This document shows positions 1 to 9,290 of a stretch of 64,000 nucleotides of DNA, piece after piece. Location: NCBI RefSeq assembly GCF_042687825.1, contig NZ_JBHUQE010000006.1:1-64000 (forward strand). The letters run 5' to 3'. The notes beneath the pieces were generated by a model. The model searched no databases. It was not told the DNA's origin and saw nothing but the letters and a program-made list of their open reading frames with translations. Source of the stretch: Sedimentitalea sp042687825 (lineage in GTDB: Bacteria > Pseudomonadota > Alphaproteobacteria > Rhodobacterales > Rhodobacteraceae). Positions within the stretch are counted from its first letter, which is position 1. Every line of letters begins with the position of its first letter. The position numbers and the translations under genes were made by a program.

Positions 1-41
1 TAGACAAACTCATACCCATGATCACCTAAACCGGGTCCCAT

Positions 42-69
42 CCCCCCGGCGGCCCCGGCGGCCGGGGGG
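42..69 (+). other. GC-rich hairpin upstream of lutA
   Basis: A perfect 9-bp inverted repeat (42-50 against 61-69) encloses a 10-nt loop about 40 bases before the lutA start. There is no T-run after it, so it is not a classical intrinsic terminator for plus-strand transcription. It may be the end of an upstream unit or a leader structure. The window edge prevents a decision. Confidence 0.35.
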
Positions 70-111
70 CGCCCGGCGCGGTTCCGCCGCGGGGCAACAC
101 AGGAGGAATTC

Positions 112-894
112 ATGACCGATGATCTGAAACCCAAGCCACGGGTCGGGTTCTTTGTAACCTGCATCGTCGATGCGATGCGCCCGAATATCGGCTTTGCCAG
201 TCTGACGGTGCTGGAACGCGCCGGCTGCGAGGTCACGGTGCCGCGCGCCCAGACCTGCTGTGGCCAGCCGGCCTATAACAGCGGTGACGACGAGACCACG
301 CGGACCCTGGCGAAACAGGTGATCGCGGCGTTCGAGCCGTTCGACTATGTCGTGGTGCCGTCGGGATCCTGTGCCAGCATGATCCGCAGCCACTATGCCG
401 AACTCTTTGCCGATGATGATGCATGGGCGGTGCGGCAGCGGGCGCTGTCGGCCAAAACATGGGAGATCCTGAGCTTTCTGAGCGACGTCATGCATTATCG
501 CCCCGAGGGCATCCGCTATGACGGGCTGGCCACCTATCACGACAGTTGTTCCGGTCTGCGCGATCTGGGGGTGCATGATCAGCCCCGCGCGCTGTTGGCC
601 GATGTCGACGGGCTGCGCCTGACGCCTTTGCAGGGCAATGACGAATGCTGCGGCTTTGGCGGGACCTTTTGCGTGAAATACCCGGATGTCAGCAACGCCA
701 TCGTCGGCGACAAGGCCGACAAGATCGCTGCTACCGGGGCGGACACGCTGTTGGGCGGCGACATGGGCTGTCTGATGAACATGGCCGGCAAGCTCAGCCG
801 CCGCGGCTCGGACGTCCGGGCCTATCACACGATCGAGGTGCTGGCCGGCATGGCCGAGGGGCCGGCCATCTGCAAGCCGGAGGACCGGGGATGA
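112..894 (+). CDS. lutA: LutA/LldE-type lactate utilisation Fe-S protein
   Basis: This 260-residue protein belongs to the (Fe-S)-binding family with two cysteine-rich CCG domains. The motifs are visible as TCCGQPAYNSG (CC at 49-50) and ECCGFGGTF (CC at 179-180). With LutB and LutC it is expected to form a cytosolic complex that oxidises L-lactate to pyruvate; this is known for Bacillus LutABC and the homologous LldEFG of other bacteria. A strong RBS (aggagg) sits just before the ATG. Its stop overlaps the lutB start by 4 bases (ATGA), so the two are translationally coupled. No lactate permease or FadR/LutR-type regulator is visible, but the left window edge is only 111 bases away. Confidence 0.9.
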   Translation: MTDDLKPKPRVGFFVTCIVDAMRPNIGFASLTVLERAGCEVTVPRAQTCCGQPAYNSGDDETTRTLAKQVIAAFEPFDYVVVPSGSCASMIRSHYAELFADDDAWAVRQRALSAKTWEILSFLSDVMHYRPEGIRYDGLATYHDSCSGLRDLGVHDQPRALLADVDGLRLTPLQGNDECCGFGGTFCVKYPDVSNAIVGDKADKIAATGADTLLGGDMGCLMNMAGKLSRRGSDVRAYHTIEVLAGMAEGPAICKPEDRG

Positions 895-2300
895 GGCAGG
901 AATCGCATCTGTTCCGCCAGAATGCCAAGGCGGCCCTGGCCGATCCGACCCTGAAGATTGCGCTGACCCGCACCACCGGCCTGTTACAGCGCCGCCGGGC
1001 GCAGGTGATCGACGAGTTCGCGGAATACGACGCCGCGCGTACTGCGGCCGAACGGATCAAGCAGCACACGCTGGACAACCTGGCGCATTATCTCGAACAG
1101 TTTGAAACGAACGCCAAGGCGGCCGGCGCGACGGTGCATTGGGCGCGCACGCCCCGGGAAGCGACCGGGATCGTTACCCGCCTCTGCCAAGAGGCGGGCG
1201 CCAAGAGCGTTACCCGGGTCAAGTCGATGCTGGGCGAAGAGATCGGATTGCCCGATGCGCTGGCGGCAGCGGGGATCGAACGGGTCGAGACCGATCTGGC
1301 CGAACATATCATCCAACTGGCCGAGGATCCGCCCAGCCATATCGTGATGCCGGCGATGCACAAGACCCACGAACAGGTGGCCGACCTGTTTCGCGAGAAA
1401 CATGCCGAACCCTCGGACAGCGACGAGGTGGCCGCGCTGGTGGAAAGCGCCCGGCGCGAGTTGCGACAAAAGTTTCTGGATGCTGATATCGGCATTTCGG
1501 GGGCGAATTTCCTGATCGCCGATACCGGCTCGGTCGTCACCGTCACCAACGAGGGCAATGCCGAATTGACGGTGACGCCACCCAGGACCCATATCGTGAC
1601 GGCGGGGATCGAAAAGATCGTGCCCAGCATGCAGCATGGCGCGGTGTTCCTGCGCCTGCTGTCGCGGGCCGCCATTGGCGCCGAGATCACCCAGTACACG
1701 ACGTTTTACAACGGCCCGAAACGGGCAGGCGATGCCGATGGTCCGGAAAACCTGCATATCGTGCTGGTCGACAATCACCGCACCGAAATGCTGGGCAGTT
1801 TTCTGCGCCCGATGCTGCAATGCATCCGCTGCGGTGCCTGCATGAACCACTGTCCGGTCTATGCGGCGGTGGGCGGGCATGCCTATGGCGCGGTCTATCC
1901 CGGCCCGATGGGGTCGGTGCTGACGCCGGCGATGTCGGGTCTGAAAAATACCAAGGACCTGCCCAATGCCTGCACGCTGAACGGGCGCTGCAAAGAGGTC
2001 TGCCCGGTCAATATTCCGTTGCCGGACATGCTGCGCAGCCTGCGGGCGCGGCAATTCGAAGAAGACCTGACCCCCGCCGTCACCCGCACGGCGCTGGGGG
2101 TGTGGGGCTGGCTGGCGCGGCGGCCGCGCCTCTATCACCTGGCCACGGGGGTGGCGGTGTTCGGTCTCAGGCTCTGGTCGTGGAACCGGGGCCGCATCCG
2201 GCGTTTTCCGATGGCGGGTAACTGGACCCGGGACCGCGATCTGCCGCAACCCGAACTGGGCACTTTCATGCAGCAATACAGCCGGAGGGCCAGCCGATGA
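891..2300 (+). CDS. lutB: LutB/LldF-type lactate utilisation Fe-S protein
   Basis: This 469-residue protein has an N-terminal LUD domain followed by a ferredoxin-like region. Two cysteine clusters bind 4Fe-4S centres: CIRCGACMNHCPVY from residue 311 and CTLNGRCKEVCPV from residue 361. It is the electron-carrying subunit of the LutABC lactate oxidation complex. The start at 891 was chosen over a longer reading frame because it overlaps the lutA stop as ATGA, and the protein then begins MRQESHLFRQNAK, the expected LutB N-terminus. The 3' end overlaps lutC, again as ATGA. Confidence 0.92.
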   Translation: MRQESHLFRQNAKAALADPTLKIALTRTTGLLQRRRAQVIDEFAEYDAARTAAERIKQHTLDNLAHYLEQFETNAKAAGATVHWARTPREATGIVTRLCQEAGAKSVTRVKSMLGEEIGLPDALAAAGIERVETDLAEHIIQLAEDPPSHIVMPAMHKTHEQVADLFREKHAEPSDSDEVAALVESARRELRQKFLDADIGISGANFLIADTGSVVTVTNEGNAELTVTPPRTHIVTAGIEKIVPSMQHGAVFLRLLSRAAIGAEITQYTTFYNGPKRAGDADGPENLHIVLVDNHRTEMLGSFLRPMLQCIRCGACMNHCPVYAAVGGHAYGAVYPGPMGSVLTPAMSGLKNTKDLPNACTLNGRCKEVCPVNIPLPDMLRSLRARQFEEDLTPAVTRTALGVWGWLARRPRLYHLATGVAVFGLRLWSWNRGRIRRFPMAGNWTRDRDLPQPELGTFMQQYSRRASR

Positions 2301-2947
2301 GCGAAGCCAGAGACGCCATTTTCCAGGCCATTCGCGGCGCCAACGGACCGCTTGCGGCAGCCGACCGGATCGCCGCCGAGGCCAAGGCGCTGATCGGTGA
2401 ACCGGCGGCGCTGCGTCCCGGTTTTACCGGCCAGAACAATCTGGACCGGTTCATCGAAAAAGCCACCTCGGAGCGCGTGACCGCCACGGTGTCGCAGGTG
2501 GCCGCGCTGGCGGATGTTCCGGCCGAGGTCGCGGCCTATCTCGACCGGGTCGCGCTGCCCGGGATGATCGCGTTGCAACCGCGCGCGGAACTGACCGGGT
2601 TGGATTGGGGCGACATCCGCTGCCACAACGAACCGGCGGCGAACGAACCGGTGGCGGTGACGATCGCCGACCTGGCGGTGGCCGAGACCGGGTCGGTGGT
2701 GTTCGGTTCGGCCAGGGATGCGCCGACGCTGATGAACTTTCTGCCGCTGCATCACGTGGTCGTGGTGCGCCAGTCGCTAATCCGCCGTCATCTCGAGGAC
2801 GTGTTCGATTTTGTTGGTCCGGGCCAGCGCAACCAGCCGCGCAATCTGACCATCGTCACCGGCACCAGCGGCACGGCCGATATCGAGGCCAAGAACATTC
2901 GCGGTGCGCATGGTCCGCGTTTCATGCACCTGATCATCGTGCAATAG
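2297..2947 (+). CDS. lutC: LutC/LldG-type LUD domain protein
   Basis: This 216-residue protein is the third gene of the lactate operon and consists of a LUD domain (lactate utilisation, formerly DUF162). The conserved stretch AVAETGSVVFGS and the C-terminal TSGTADIE segment are family features. It overlaps lutB by 4 bases. It is needed with LutA and LutB for lactate oxidation in characterised systems, although its own catalytic role is not settled. It is the last gene of the operon; the next gene, thiD, is convergent. Confidence 0.88.
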   Translation: MSEARDAIFQAIRGANGPLAAADRIAAEAKALIGEPAALRPGFTGQNNLDRFIEKATSERVTATVSQVAALADVPAEVAAYLDRVALPGMIALQPRAELTGLDWGDIRCHNEPAANEPVAVTIADLAVAETGSVVFGSARDAPTLMNFLPLHHVVVVRQSLIRRHLEDVFDFVGPGQRNQPRNLTIVTGTSGTADIEAKNIRGAHGPRFMHLIIVQ

Positions 2948-2952
2948 GCGCG

Positions 2953-2981
2953 GGCCGGCGGGGCGCGGTCGCGCCCGCCGA
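2953..2981. terminator. Possible bidirectional GC-rich terminator
   Basis: The 38-base gap between the convergent lutC and thiD genes contains an imperfect inverted repeat (ggcggggcgc with gcgcccgcc). The position fits a shared terminator. There is no T-run on either side, so the call rests on position and structure only. Confidence 0.3.
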
Positions 2982-2985
2982 GCGA

Positions 2986-3741
2986 TCAGCAAAGGCCGCG
3001 CGGCGGGTGCGAACGGTCCGGGCCATCGCCGGCCAGCCAGTCCTGCACATGGCGCCGCGCCAGCCGGCAGGCATGCTCCAGTGTCCGGCCCTGGGCCAGG
3101 TAACAGGCGATGGCGGTGGCCAGCGTGCAGCCAGTGCCGCGCCGCGTCTGCGGCAAGCGCGGCGCGCTGATGGCGGTTTGACCCGTGGACCGAAACAGGT
3201 GATCGGTACAGGTGGTGCCGGTTCCGTGACCGCCCTTGATCAGAACCGCGCTTGCACCGCTGGCACGCAATCGGGCGGCCTGGTGACGGATCTCGGATGT
3301 GGTATCGGCAAAAGACCGGCCGGTCAGCGTGGCGGACTCGTCCAGATTGGGGGTCAGCAGGCTGACAAGCGGGAACAGCGGCTGCAGACCCTCATCGGCC
3401 AGCAGGACGCCGCCGGAACTGGATCTCAGAACCGGGTCCAGCACCCCCGGCAACGGGTGATCGGTCAGCATGTCGGCCACCGCGTCAACGATGTCAGCAG
3501 AGGCCAACATGCCGATCTTGACGGCGTCGGGTGGCCGGTCCCGGAACGCGGCGGTGAACTGGGCCTGTACCGCCGCGACCGGAACCGGGTGGCAGTGATG
3601 CAGCGCACCGTTGCTCTGTGCGGTCACGGCGGTGACCACCGGCTTGACCTGCAGACCCAGCGTGGTCGCGGTCGCGGTGTCCCGGGTCAGTCCGGCGCCA
3701 CCGCTGCTGTCGGTGCCGGCAATGATCAACAGTGTCTTCAT
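2986..3741 (-). CDS. thiD: Hydroxymethylpyrimidine (phospho)kinase ThiD
   Basis: ThiD phosphorylates HMP and HMP-P to HMP-PP, the pyrimidine half of thiamin. The 251-residue protein shows the ribokinase-fold N-terminus IAGTDSSGGAG (7-17), the KIGM segment near 75, and the anion-hole/catalytic loop GTGC (202-205). It is the last gene of the minus-strand thi operon, and its start overlaps the thiF stop as ATGA. No ThiE domain is fused to it; thiE is two genes upstream. Regulation is inherited from the TPP riboswitch at the head of the operon. Confidence 0.93.
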   Translation of the reverse strand: MKTLLIIAGTDSSGGAGLTRDTATATTLGLQVKPVVTAVTAQSNGALHHCHPVPVAAVQAQFTAAFRDRPPDAVKIGMLASADIVDAVADMLTDHPLPGVLDPVLRSSSGGVLLADEGLQPLFPLVSLLTPNLDESATLTGRSFADTTSEIRHQAARLRASGASAVLIKGGHGTGTTCTDHLFRSTGQTAISAPRLPQTRRGTGCTLATAIACYLAQGRTLEHACRLARRHVQDWLAGDGPDRSHPPRGLC

Positions 3742-4712
3742 TCGCCCGCGCGGCCCGTTGCGCAGAGCGCCAGATTGTCATGGCCTTGTGCAGCCAGGGC
3801 CGCGGCGGCGCGCCAGGCGCGCAAGCCGCTGCTGCAGCACAGGACGGTGCGCATCGCCGGATCGGGCGGCCCGATCTCGGGTGGCTTTGCCCCCGTCAGA
3901 CGAATTGCATGGGCGTGGACCGGATCGGGGGCTTCGTCTGCGGTGCGCAATTCGATGATGCGGTCGTGGTGGGTCAGCTGGACCGGGGCCAGAAACGGAA
4001 AGGCGATGTCCGGTTCCGGGGCATCGAGAAAGGAAAACCCCGAGAAATGAAGGCTCTGCGCATCGACCGAGACCATCCGGCCCAAGGGGGATGGCGTGTG
4101 GCCCAGCAGAATTTGCAGGGCCATCTGTGCCTGCAGCGCGCCGATCATGCCGACCACCGGCCCCATCACCCCGGCGTTGGCGCAGGTCGCACCGCCGGTG
4201 GGCAGGTCCGGAAACACCGCCCGCAGCGACGGCGCGGTGCCGCAGAAACCGCCGACATAGCCGGACTGGCCAAGAACGCTGGCCGACACCAGTGGCGTCC
4301 CCAGTGACAGGCACAGATCCGACAGGGTATAGGACACCGCATAACTGTCGGCCGCGTCGATCACCAGATCGGCCTGCGCCGCCAGTGCCGGTGCATTTGC
4401 CGGGTCCAGCGCGGTGACATGGGCGCTGACGCGGATATCGGGGTTGGCGGCGCACAATCGGTCGCGGGCGGCCAGCGCCTTGGCCTGGCCGACATCGGAC
4501 ATGGCAAATAGCGGCTGACGATGCAGATTGCTTTCCTCGACCCGGTCCGGATCGACCAGCGCGATATGTCCGACGCCGGCTCCGGCCAGGTATTGCAGCA
4601 CCGGGCTGCCCAGACCGCCGGCGCCGACAACCAGCACATCGGCGCTCGCCAGCCGGTCCTGCCCCGCGGCGCCGATCTCGGGCAGCGTCATTTGGCGTTC
4701 GTATCGGCTCAT
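3738..4712 (-). CDS. thiF: ThiF/MoeB-type adenylyltransferase with C-terminal rhodanese-like tail
   Basis: ThiF adenylates the C-terminal glycine of ThiS so that sulfur can be loaded. The 324-residue protein has the nucleotide-binding motif GAGGLGS (30-36), the E1-like RQ pair near residues 6-7 and 53-54, and the catalytic region VIDAADSY. Residues about 240-324 resemble a rhodanese domain and end with CCSSGLRAW (292-300), which looks like a persulfide-forming loop. That would couple activation and sulfur transfer in one chain. The paired CXXC zinc motifs of E. coli ThiF and MoeB are not obvious; only TCANAGV is seen. The start at 4712 gives the standard MSRYERQM N-terminus. MoeB remains possible, but the operon position favours ThiF. 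Confidence 0.85.
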   Translation of the reverse strand: MSRYERQMTLPEIGAAGQDRLASADVLVVGAGGLGSPVLQYLAGAGVGHIALVDPDRVEESNLHRQPLFAMSDVGQAKALAARDRLCAANPDIRVSAHVTALDPANAPALAAQADLVIDAADSYAVSYTLSDLCLSLGTPLVSASVLGQSGYVGGFCGTAPSLRAVFPDLPTGGATCANAGVMGPVVGMIGALQAQMALQILLGHTPSPLGRMVSVDAQSLHFSGFSFLDAPEPDIAFPFLAPVQLTHHDRIIELRTADEAPDPVHAHAIRLTGAKPPEIGPPDPAMRTVLCCSSGLRAWRAAAALAAQGHDNLALCATGRAGE

Positions 4713-5305
4713 GGCTGACAGGCCCTTATCCATTCCAGCGTGCGGGCCGAGGGATCGGCGGCCTGCTGGATATCGGTGACGACGGCGGCGCTGTCCGCAC
4801 CGGCAGCAAAGACTTCGGGCAGGCGCTCGGGGGTCAGCCCGCCGATGGCCACCAGCGGCGTTGCGCCGACCCGGCGTTTCCACTTTGCCAACCGTTCCAG
4901 CCCCTGGGGCGCCCATTTCATCTGTTTCAGCAGGGTCGGATAGACCGGTCCCAGCGCGACATAGGCCGGATCCTGCGACAGAGCGCGGTCCAGTTCGGCC
5001 CGGTCATGGGTCGACAGACCGACCCGCATCCCGGCTTTGCGCAATGCGGCGAAATCCGCGCTGTCCATGTCCTCTTGCCCCAGATGTACAAAGTCACAGC
5101 CCAGATCCAGCGCTGCCTCCCAATGGTCGTTGACCACCAGCTGCGCCCCATGCGCCGCACAGATGTCGCGGGCGCGGGCGATGTCCCGGCGCAATTGCTG
5201 AGCGGGGGCGTCTTTGATCCGCAGTTGCACCAGCCTGACCCCCAGCGGCACCAGACGCGCCAGCAGATCGACATCGCCGGCGATCAGATAGAAACGTTGC
5301 ATCAT
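4709..5305 (-). CDS. thiE: Thiamin phosphate synthase ThiE
   Basis: ThiE joins HMP-PP and the thiazole phosphate to give thiamin phosphate. The 198-residue protein is a TIM-barrel of normal length with QLRIKD (27-32), VNDHW (58-62), HLGQEDMD (74-81), GPVYPT (119-124) and AIGG (153-156), all in the family order. The start at 5305 gives MMQRFYLI and overlaps the thiG stop as ATGATG. The second ATG at 5302 is an equally good start. The downstream thiF start overlaps its stop. Confidence 0.9.
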   Translation of the reverse strand: MMQRFYLIAGDVDLLARLVPLGVRLVQLRIKDAPAQQLRRDIARARDICAAHGAQLVVNDHWEAALDLGCDFVHLGQEDMDSADFAALRKAGMRVGLSTHDRAELDRALSQDPAYVALGPVYPTLLKQMKWAPQGLERLAKWKRRVGATPLVAIGGLTPERLPEVFAAGADSAAVVTDIQQAADPSARTLEWIRACQP

Positions 5306-6069
5306 ATCAGTTCTGCCCGGCCCAGGATCGGGGTCGAGGGCACCGCCATGTCGCGGCGCGGCATAGGGTCGGCACCGTGGCCCAGCTGTCCGGCCTGAAC
5401 CGCCAACGCCATGGCGCGGGCCATGGCCACCGGGTCGCCGGCGCGGGCGACGGCAGTGTTCATCAGAACCGCGTCCATGCCCAGCTCCATCGCCTGTGCG
5501 GCATCCGACGGGCGGCCTATACCGGCATCCACGATCAGCGGCACATCCGGAAAATGCGCCCGCATCGCGCGCAGCGCGTCGGGATTGCGCAACCCCTGGC
5601 CCGATCCGATCGGCGCCCCCCAGGGCATCAGCACCCGGCATCCCGCCTCGATCAGCTTTTCGCCGACCACCAGATCGTCGGTGGTGTAGGGAAACACCTG
5701 AAAGCTGTCGTCGGCCAGGATTCGCGCCGCCTCGACCAGCCCAAAGACATCCGGCTGCAGATTATCGGAATGCCCGATCACTTCCAGCTTTATCCAGTCT
5801 GTTTGAAACAGGTCGCGCGCCATGCGCGCCGTGGTCACCGCCTCCTGCACCGAATGACAGCCGGCGGTGTTGGGCAGGATGCGGCAGCCGGTGTCGCGCA
5901 GCAGATCCCAAAAGCCGCTGCCGCTGCCGCCGGCGGATTCGCGGCGCAGGCTGACGGTGACGACATCGGTGCCGCTGGCCGCGATGGCAGCTTTCAGGAT
6001 GGCCGGCGACGGGTATTGCGCGGTGCCCAAAAACAGGGGCGAGGCGATCTCGGTATCGTAGAACTGCAT
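5302..6069 (-). CDS. thiG: Thiazole synthase ThiG
   Basis: ThiG builds the thiazole ring from deoxyxylulose phosphate, dehydroglycine and ThiS-thiocarboxylate. The 255-residue TIM-barrel protein carries the Schiff-base lysine in WIKLEVIG (Lys94) and the phosphate-binding segments PWGAPIGSG and VDAGIGRPSDA. The start at 6069 (MQFYDTEI) was chosen because it lies one base after the thiS stop and matches the family N-terminus; the reading frame runs 24 codons further upstream. It is preceded by an aagggggata RBS within the end of thiS. Confidence 0.94.
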   Translation of the reverse strand: MQFYDTEIASPLFLGTAQYPSPAILKAAIAASGTDVVTVSLRRESAGGSGSGFWDLLRDTGCRILPNTAGCHSVQEAVTTARMARDLFQTDWIKLEVIGHSDNLQPDVFGLVEAARILADDSFQVFPYTTDDLVVGEKLIEAGCRVLMPWGAPIGSGQGLRNPDALRAMRAHFPDVPLIVDAGIGRPSDAAQAMELGMDAVLMNTAVARAGDPVAMARAMALAVQAGQLGHGADPMPRRDMAVPSTPILGRAELI

Positions 6070-6070
6070 C

Positions 6071-6268
6071 TTATCCCCCTTGCATCGGGGCCAGCACCTC
6101 GAGCCGGTCGCCATCCTGCAAGCGGGTGGTGGCACGGGCATTGCGGGCCACGAAGGCGCCGTTCAGCGCGGTCGCGATGGCCGGGCTGGTAAAGCCCAGT
6201 TCCGCAAGCGCCTCGCCGAGGCTGGCACAGGTGATCCTATGCGGTTCTGAATTCACGAGGATATTCAT
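6071..6268 (-). CDS. thiS: Sulfur carrier protein ThiS
   Basis: This 65-residue ubiquitin-like protein ends in the required Gly-Gly (residues 64-65, MQGG), which is adenylated by ThiF and converted to a thiocarboxylate. The order MNILVN, then ALNGAFVAR, then LQDGDRLEVLAPMQGG is typical. It overlaps the end of thiO by 32 bases, an unusually long overlap, so its initiation is probably coupled to thiO translation. Confidence 0.93.
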   Translation of the reverse strand: MNILVNSEPHRITCASLGEALAELGFTSPAIATALNGAFVARNARATTRLQDGDRLEVLAPMQGG

Positions 6269-7201
6269 CAGAGGTCTCCGGGAAAAGTCGTTCGGCCACC
6301 TGTCGCGCCATCGCGGGCGCAAGCAGAAAACCATGGCGGTACAGCCCGTTCAGGAACAGGGTGCCATCCTGCTCGATGAGACGGGGCAGGTTGTCGTCAA
6401 AGGCCGGGCGCAGGCCGGCGCCGGTCTCGATCGCTGCGGCCTCGGCAAAGGCCGGATGCAGCGTATAGGCCGCGCTCAAAAGCTCGATCAGCGCCCGCAC
6501 CGTGGGCGGGCGCGAACTGTCGCTTTCCACCATCGTCGCACCCAGCATGTATTGGCTGTCTCCGCGGGGCACCAGATAGATCGGCACCCGCGGATGCAAC
6601 AGGCGCAACGTGCGGGTCAGCGTCACCTCGGGGCAGTGCAACAGGGCCATTTCGCCGCGTACCGCGCGCAGGCCGGGCAGGGCGGCGGCGATGCCGGTGC
6701 AATCCAGATCGACCCCGGCCGGTGCCGCGGTGCCCACCCGGATCTCGCCGCCCAATGCGGTGACCTTGGCGGCGAGATCCGTCAAGGCCCGTCGCGGGTC
6801 AAGATGCGCTTCTCGGGTGAAATGCAGCCCATTCGCGAACCGGTCCGACAGGGCCGGTTCCAGGGCTGCGATCTCGGTCTGTGACACCTGGTCATAGCCG
6901 CTGGTGCGGCGCGCAAAACGGGTCAGCTCGGCGTGGTCCCGGGCCGGCGCCACCACCAGCGTGCCCCGGCGGGTGACCGGGGTCACCGCCGACCACCAGT
7001 CCGCCGCGGCAGCGCCCAGGGTCACCACCTCGGCTTCGGCGCTTTCGCGTTCGCACCAGGGCGCCAGCATGCCGCCGGCCAGCCGCGCGACACTGTCCTG
7101 CCCGACCTGCTGGCCACGTTCATACAGGATGACCCGCGCCCCTCGCCGCAGCAATTCCAGCGCACAGGCGAGGCCGGCAAGGCCGGCCCCCGCGATACGG
7201 A

Positions 7202-7205
<4 letters not shown>
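6237..7205 (-). CDS. thiO: Glycine oxidase ThiO
   Basis: This 322-residue FAD-dependent amine oxidase makes dehydroglycine for ThiG, using O2. The dinucleotide-binding motif GAGLAG is at residues 6-11, followed by the acidic YER end of the second strand. The conserved C-terminal region FLNGLYRHGFLLAPA is present. Having thiO, and neither thiH nor a second glycine route, implies oxygen-dependent thiazole synthesis. The start at 7205 overlaps the thiC stop as ATGA. Confidence 0.9.
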
Positions 7206-8998
<1,793 letters not shown>

Positions 8999-9104
8999 AT
9001 CGGTGCTCCTCAAGCTTCCACTCAAAAAGACACAGATGAGTTTGGCTGGGAGGCAGAGACCGGTTGGTCCCCTTGTCGGCTGTGACGGCCCATATTCCGG
9101 TCCG

Positions 9105-9222
9105 CCAAATGCGCGCCTAGCTTCCTACGCCAGTGTCAACTGGGTCAGGTTCAAAGGGTCGCGTCGCCGGGCAAATGCCCCGTCAGCCTCTCAGTCCCCT
9201 CGGTGGGACCCCCCTGCGTGAT
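9105..9222 (-). promoter_or_regulatory. TPP riboswitch (THI element)
   Basis: Read on the minus strand, this leader carries the conserved THI-box parts in order. First comes a GGGG segment followed by a GC-rich hairpin, then CTGAGA, then a variable hairpin. After these come ACCCTTTGAACCTGA and the 3' CTGGCGTAGGAAG segment. It lies about 105 bases upstream of the thiC start. No hairpin plus T-run is seen between the aptamer and the gene, so control is more likely at translation (masking of the gaggag RBS) than by intrinsic termination. The mechanism is an inference. Confidence 0.95.
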
Positions 9223-9238
9223 TCCCGCATACAGCGCC

Positions 9239-9256
9239 CTTGCCCCTGAGGGCAAG
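9239..9256 (-). terminator. Hairpin after the di-heme cytochrome gene
   Basis: A perfect 7-bp stem (CTTGCCC / GGGCAAG) with a CTGA loop lies between the stop of the di-heme cytochrome gene (9291) and the THI element. It could end the cytochrome transcript before the thiC leader. No T-run follows on the minus strand. Confidence 0.35.
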
Positions 9257-9290
9257 AACCAATTTCACATGACGTGGACTCTGCTGCGAT

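Noticed and set aside
8999..9104. Intrinsic terminator as the riboswitch expression platform
   Set aside because: A short T-run is present, but no stable GC hairpin directly precedes it.
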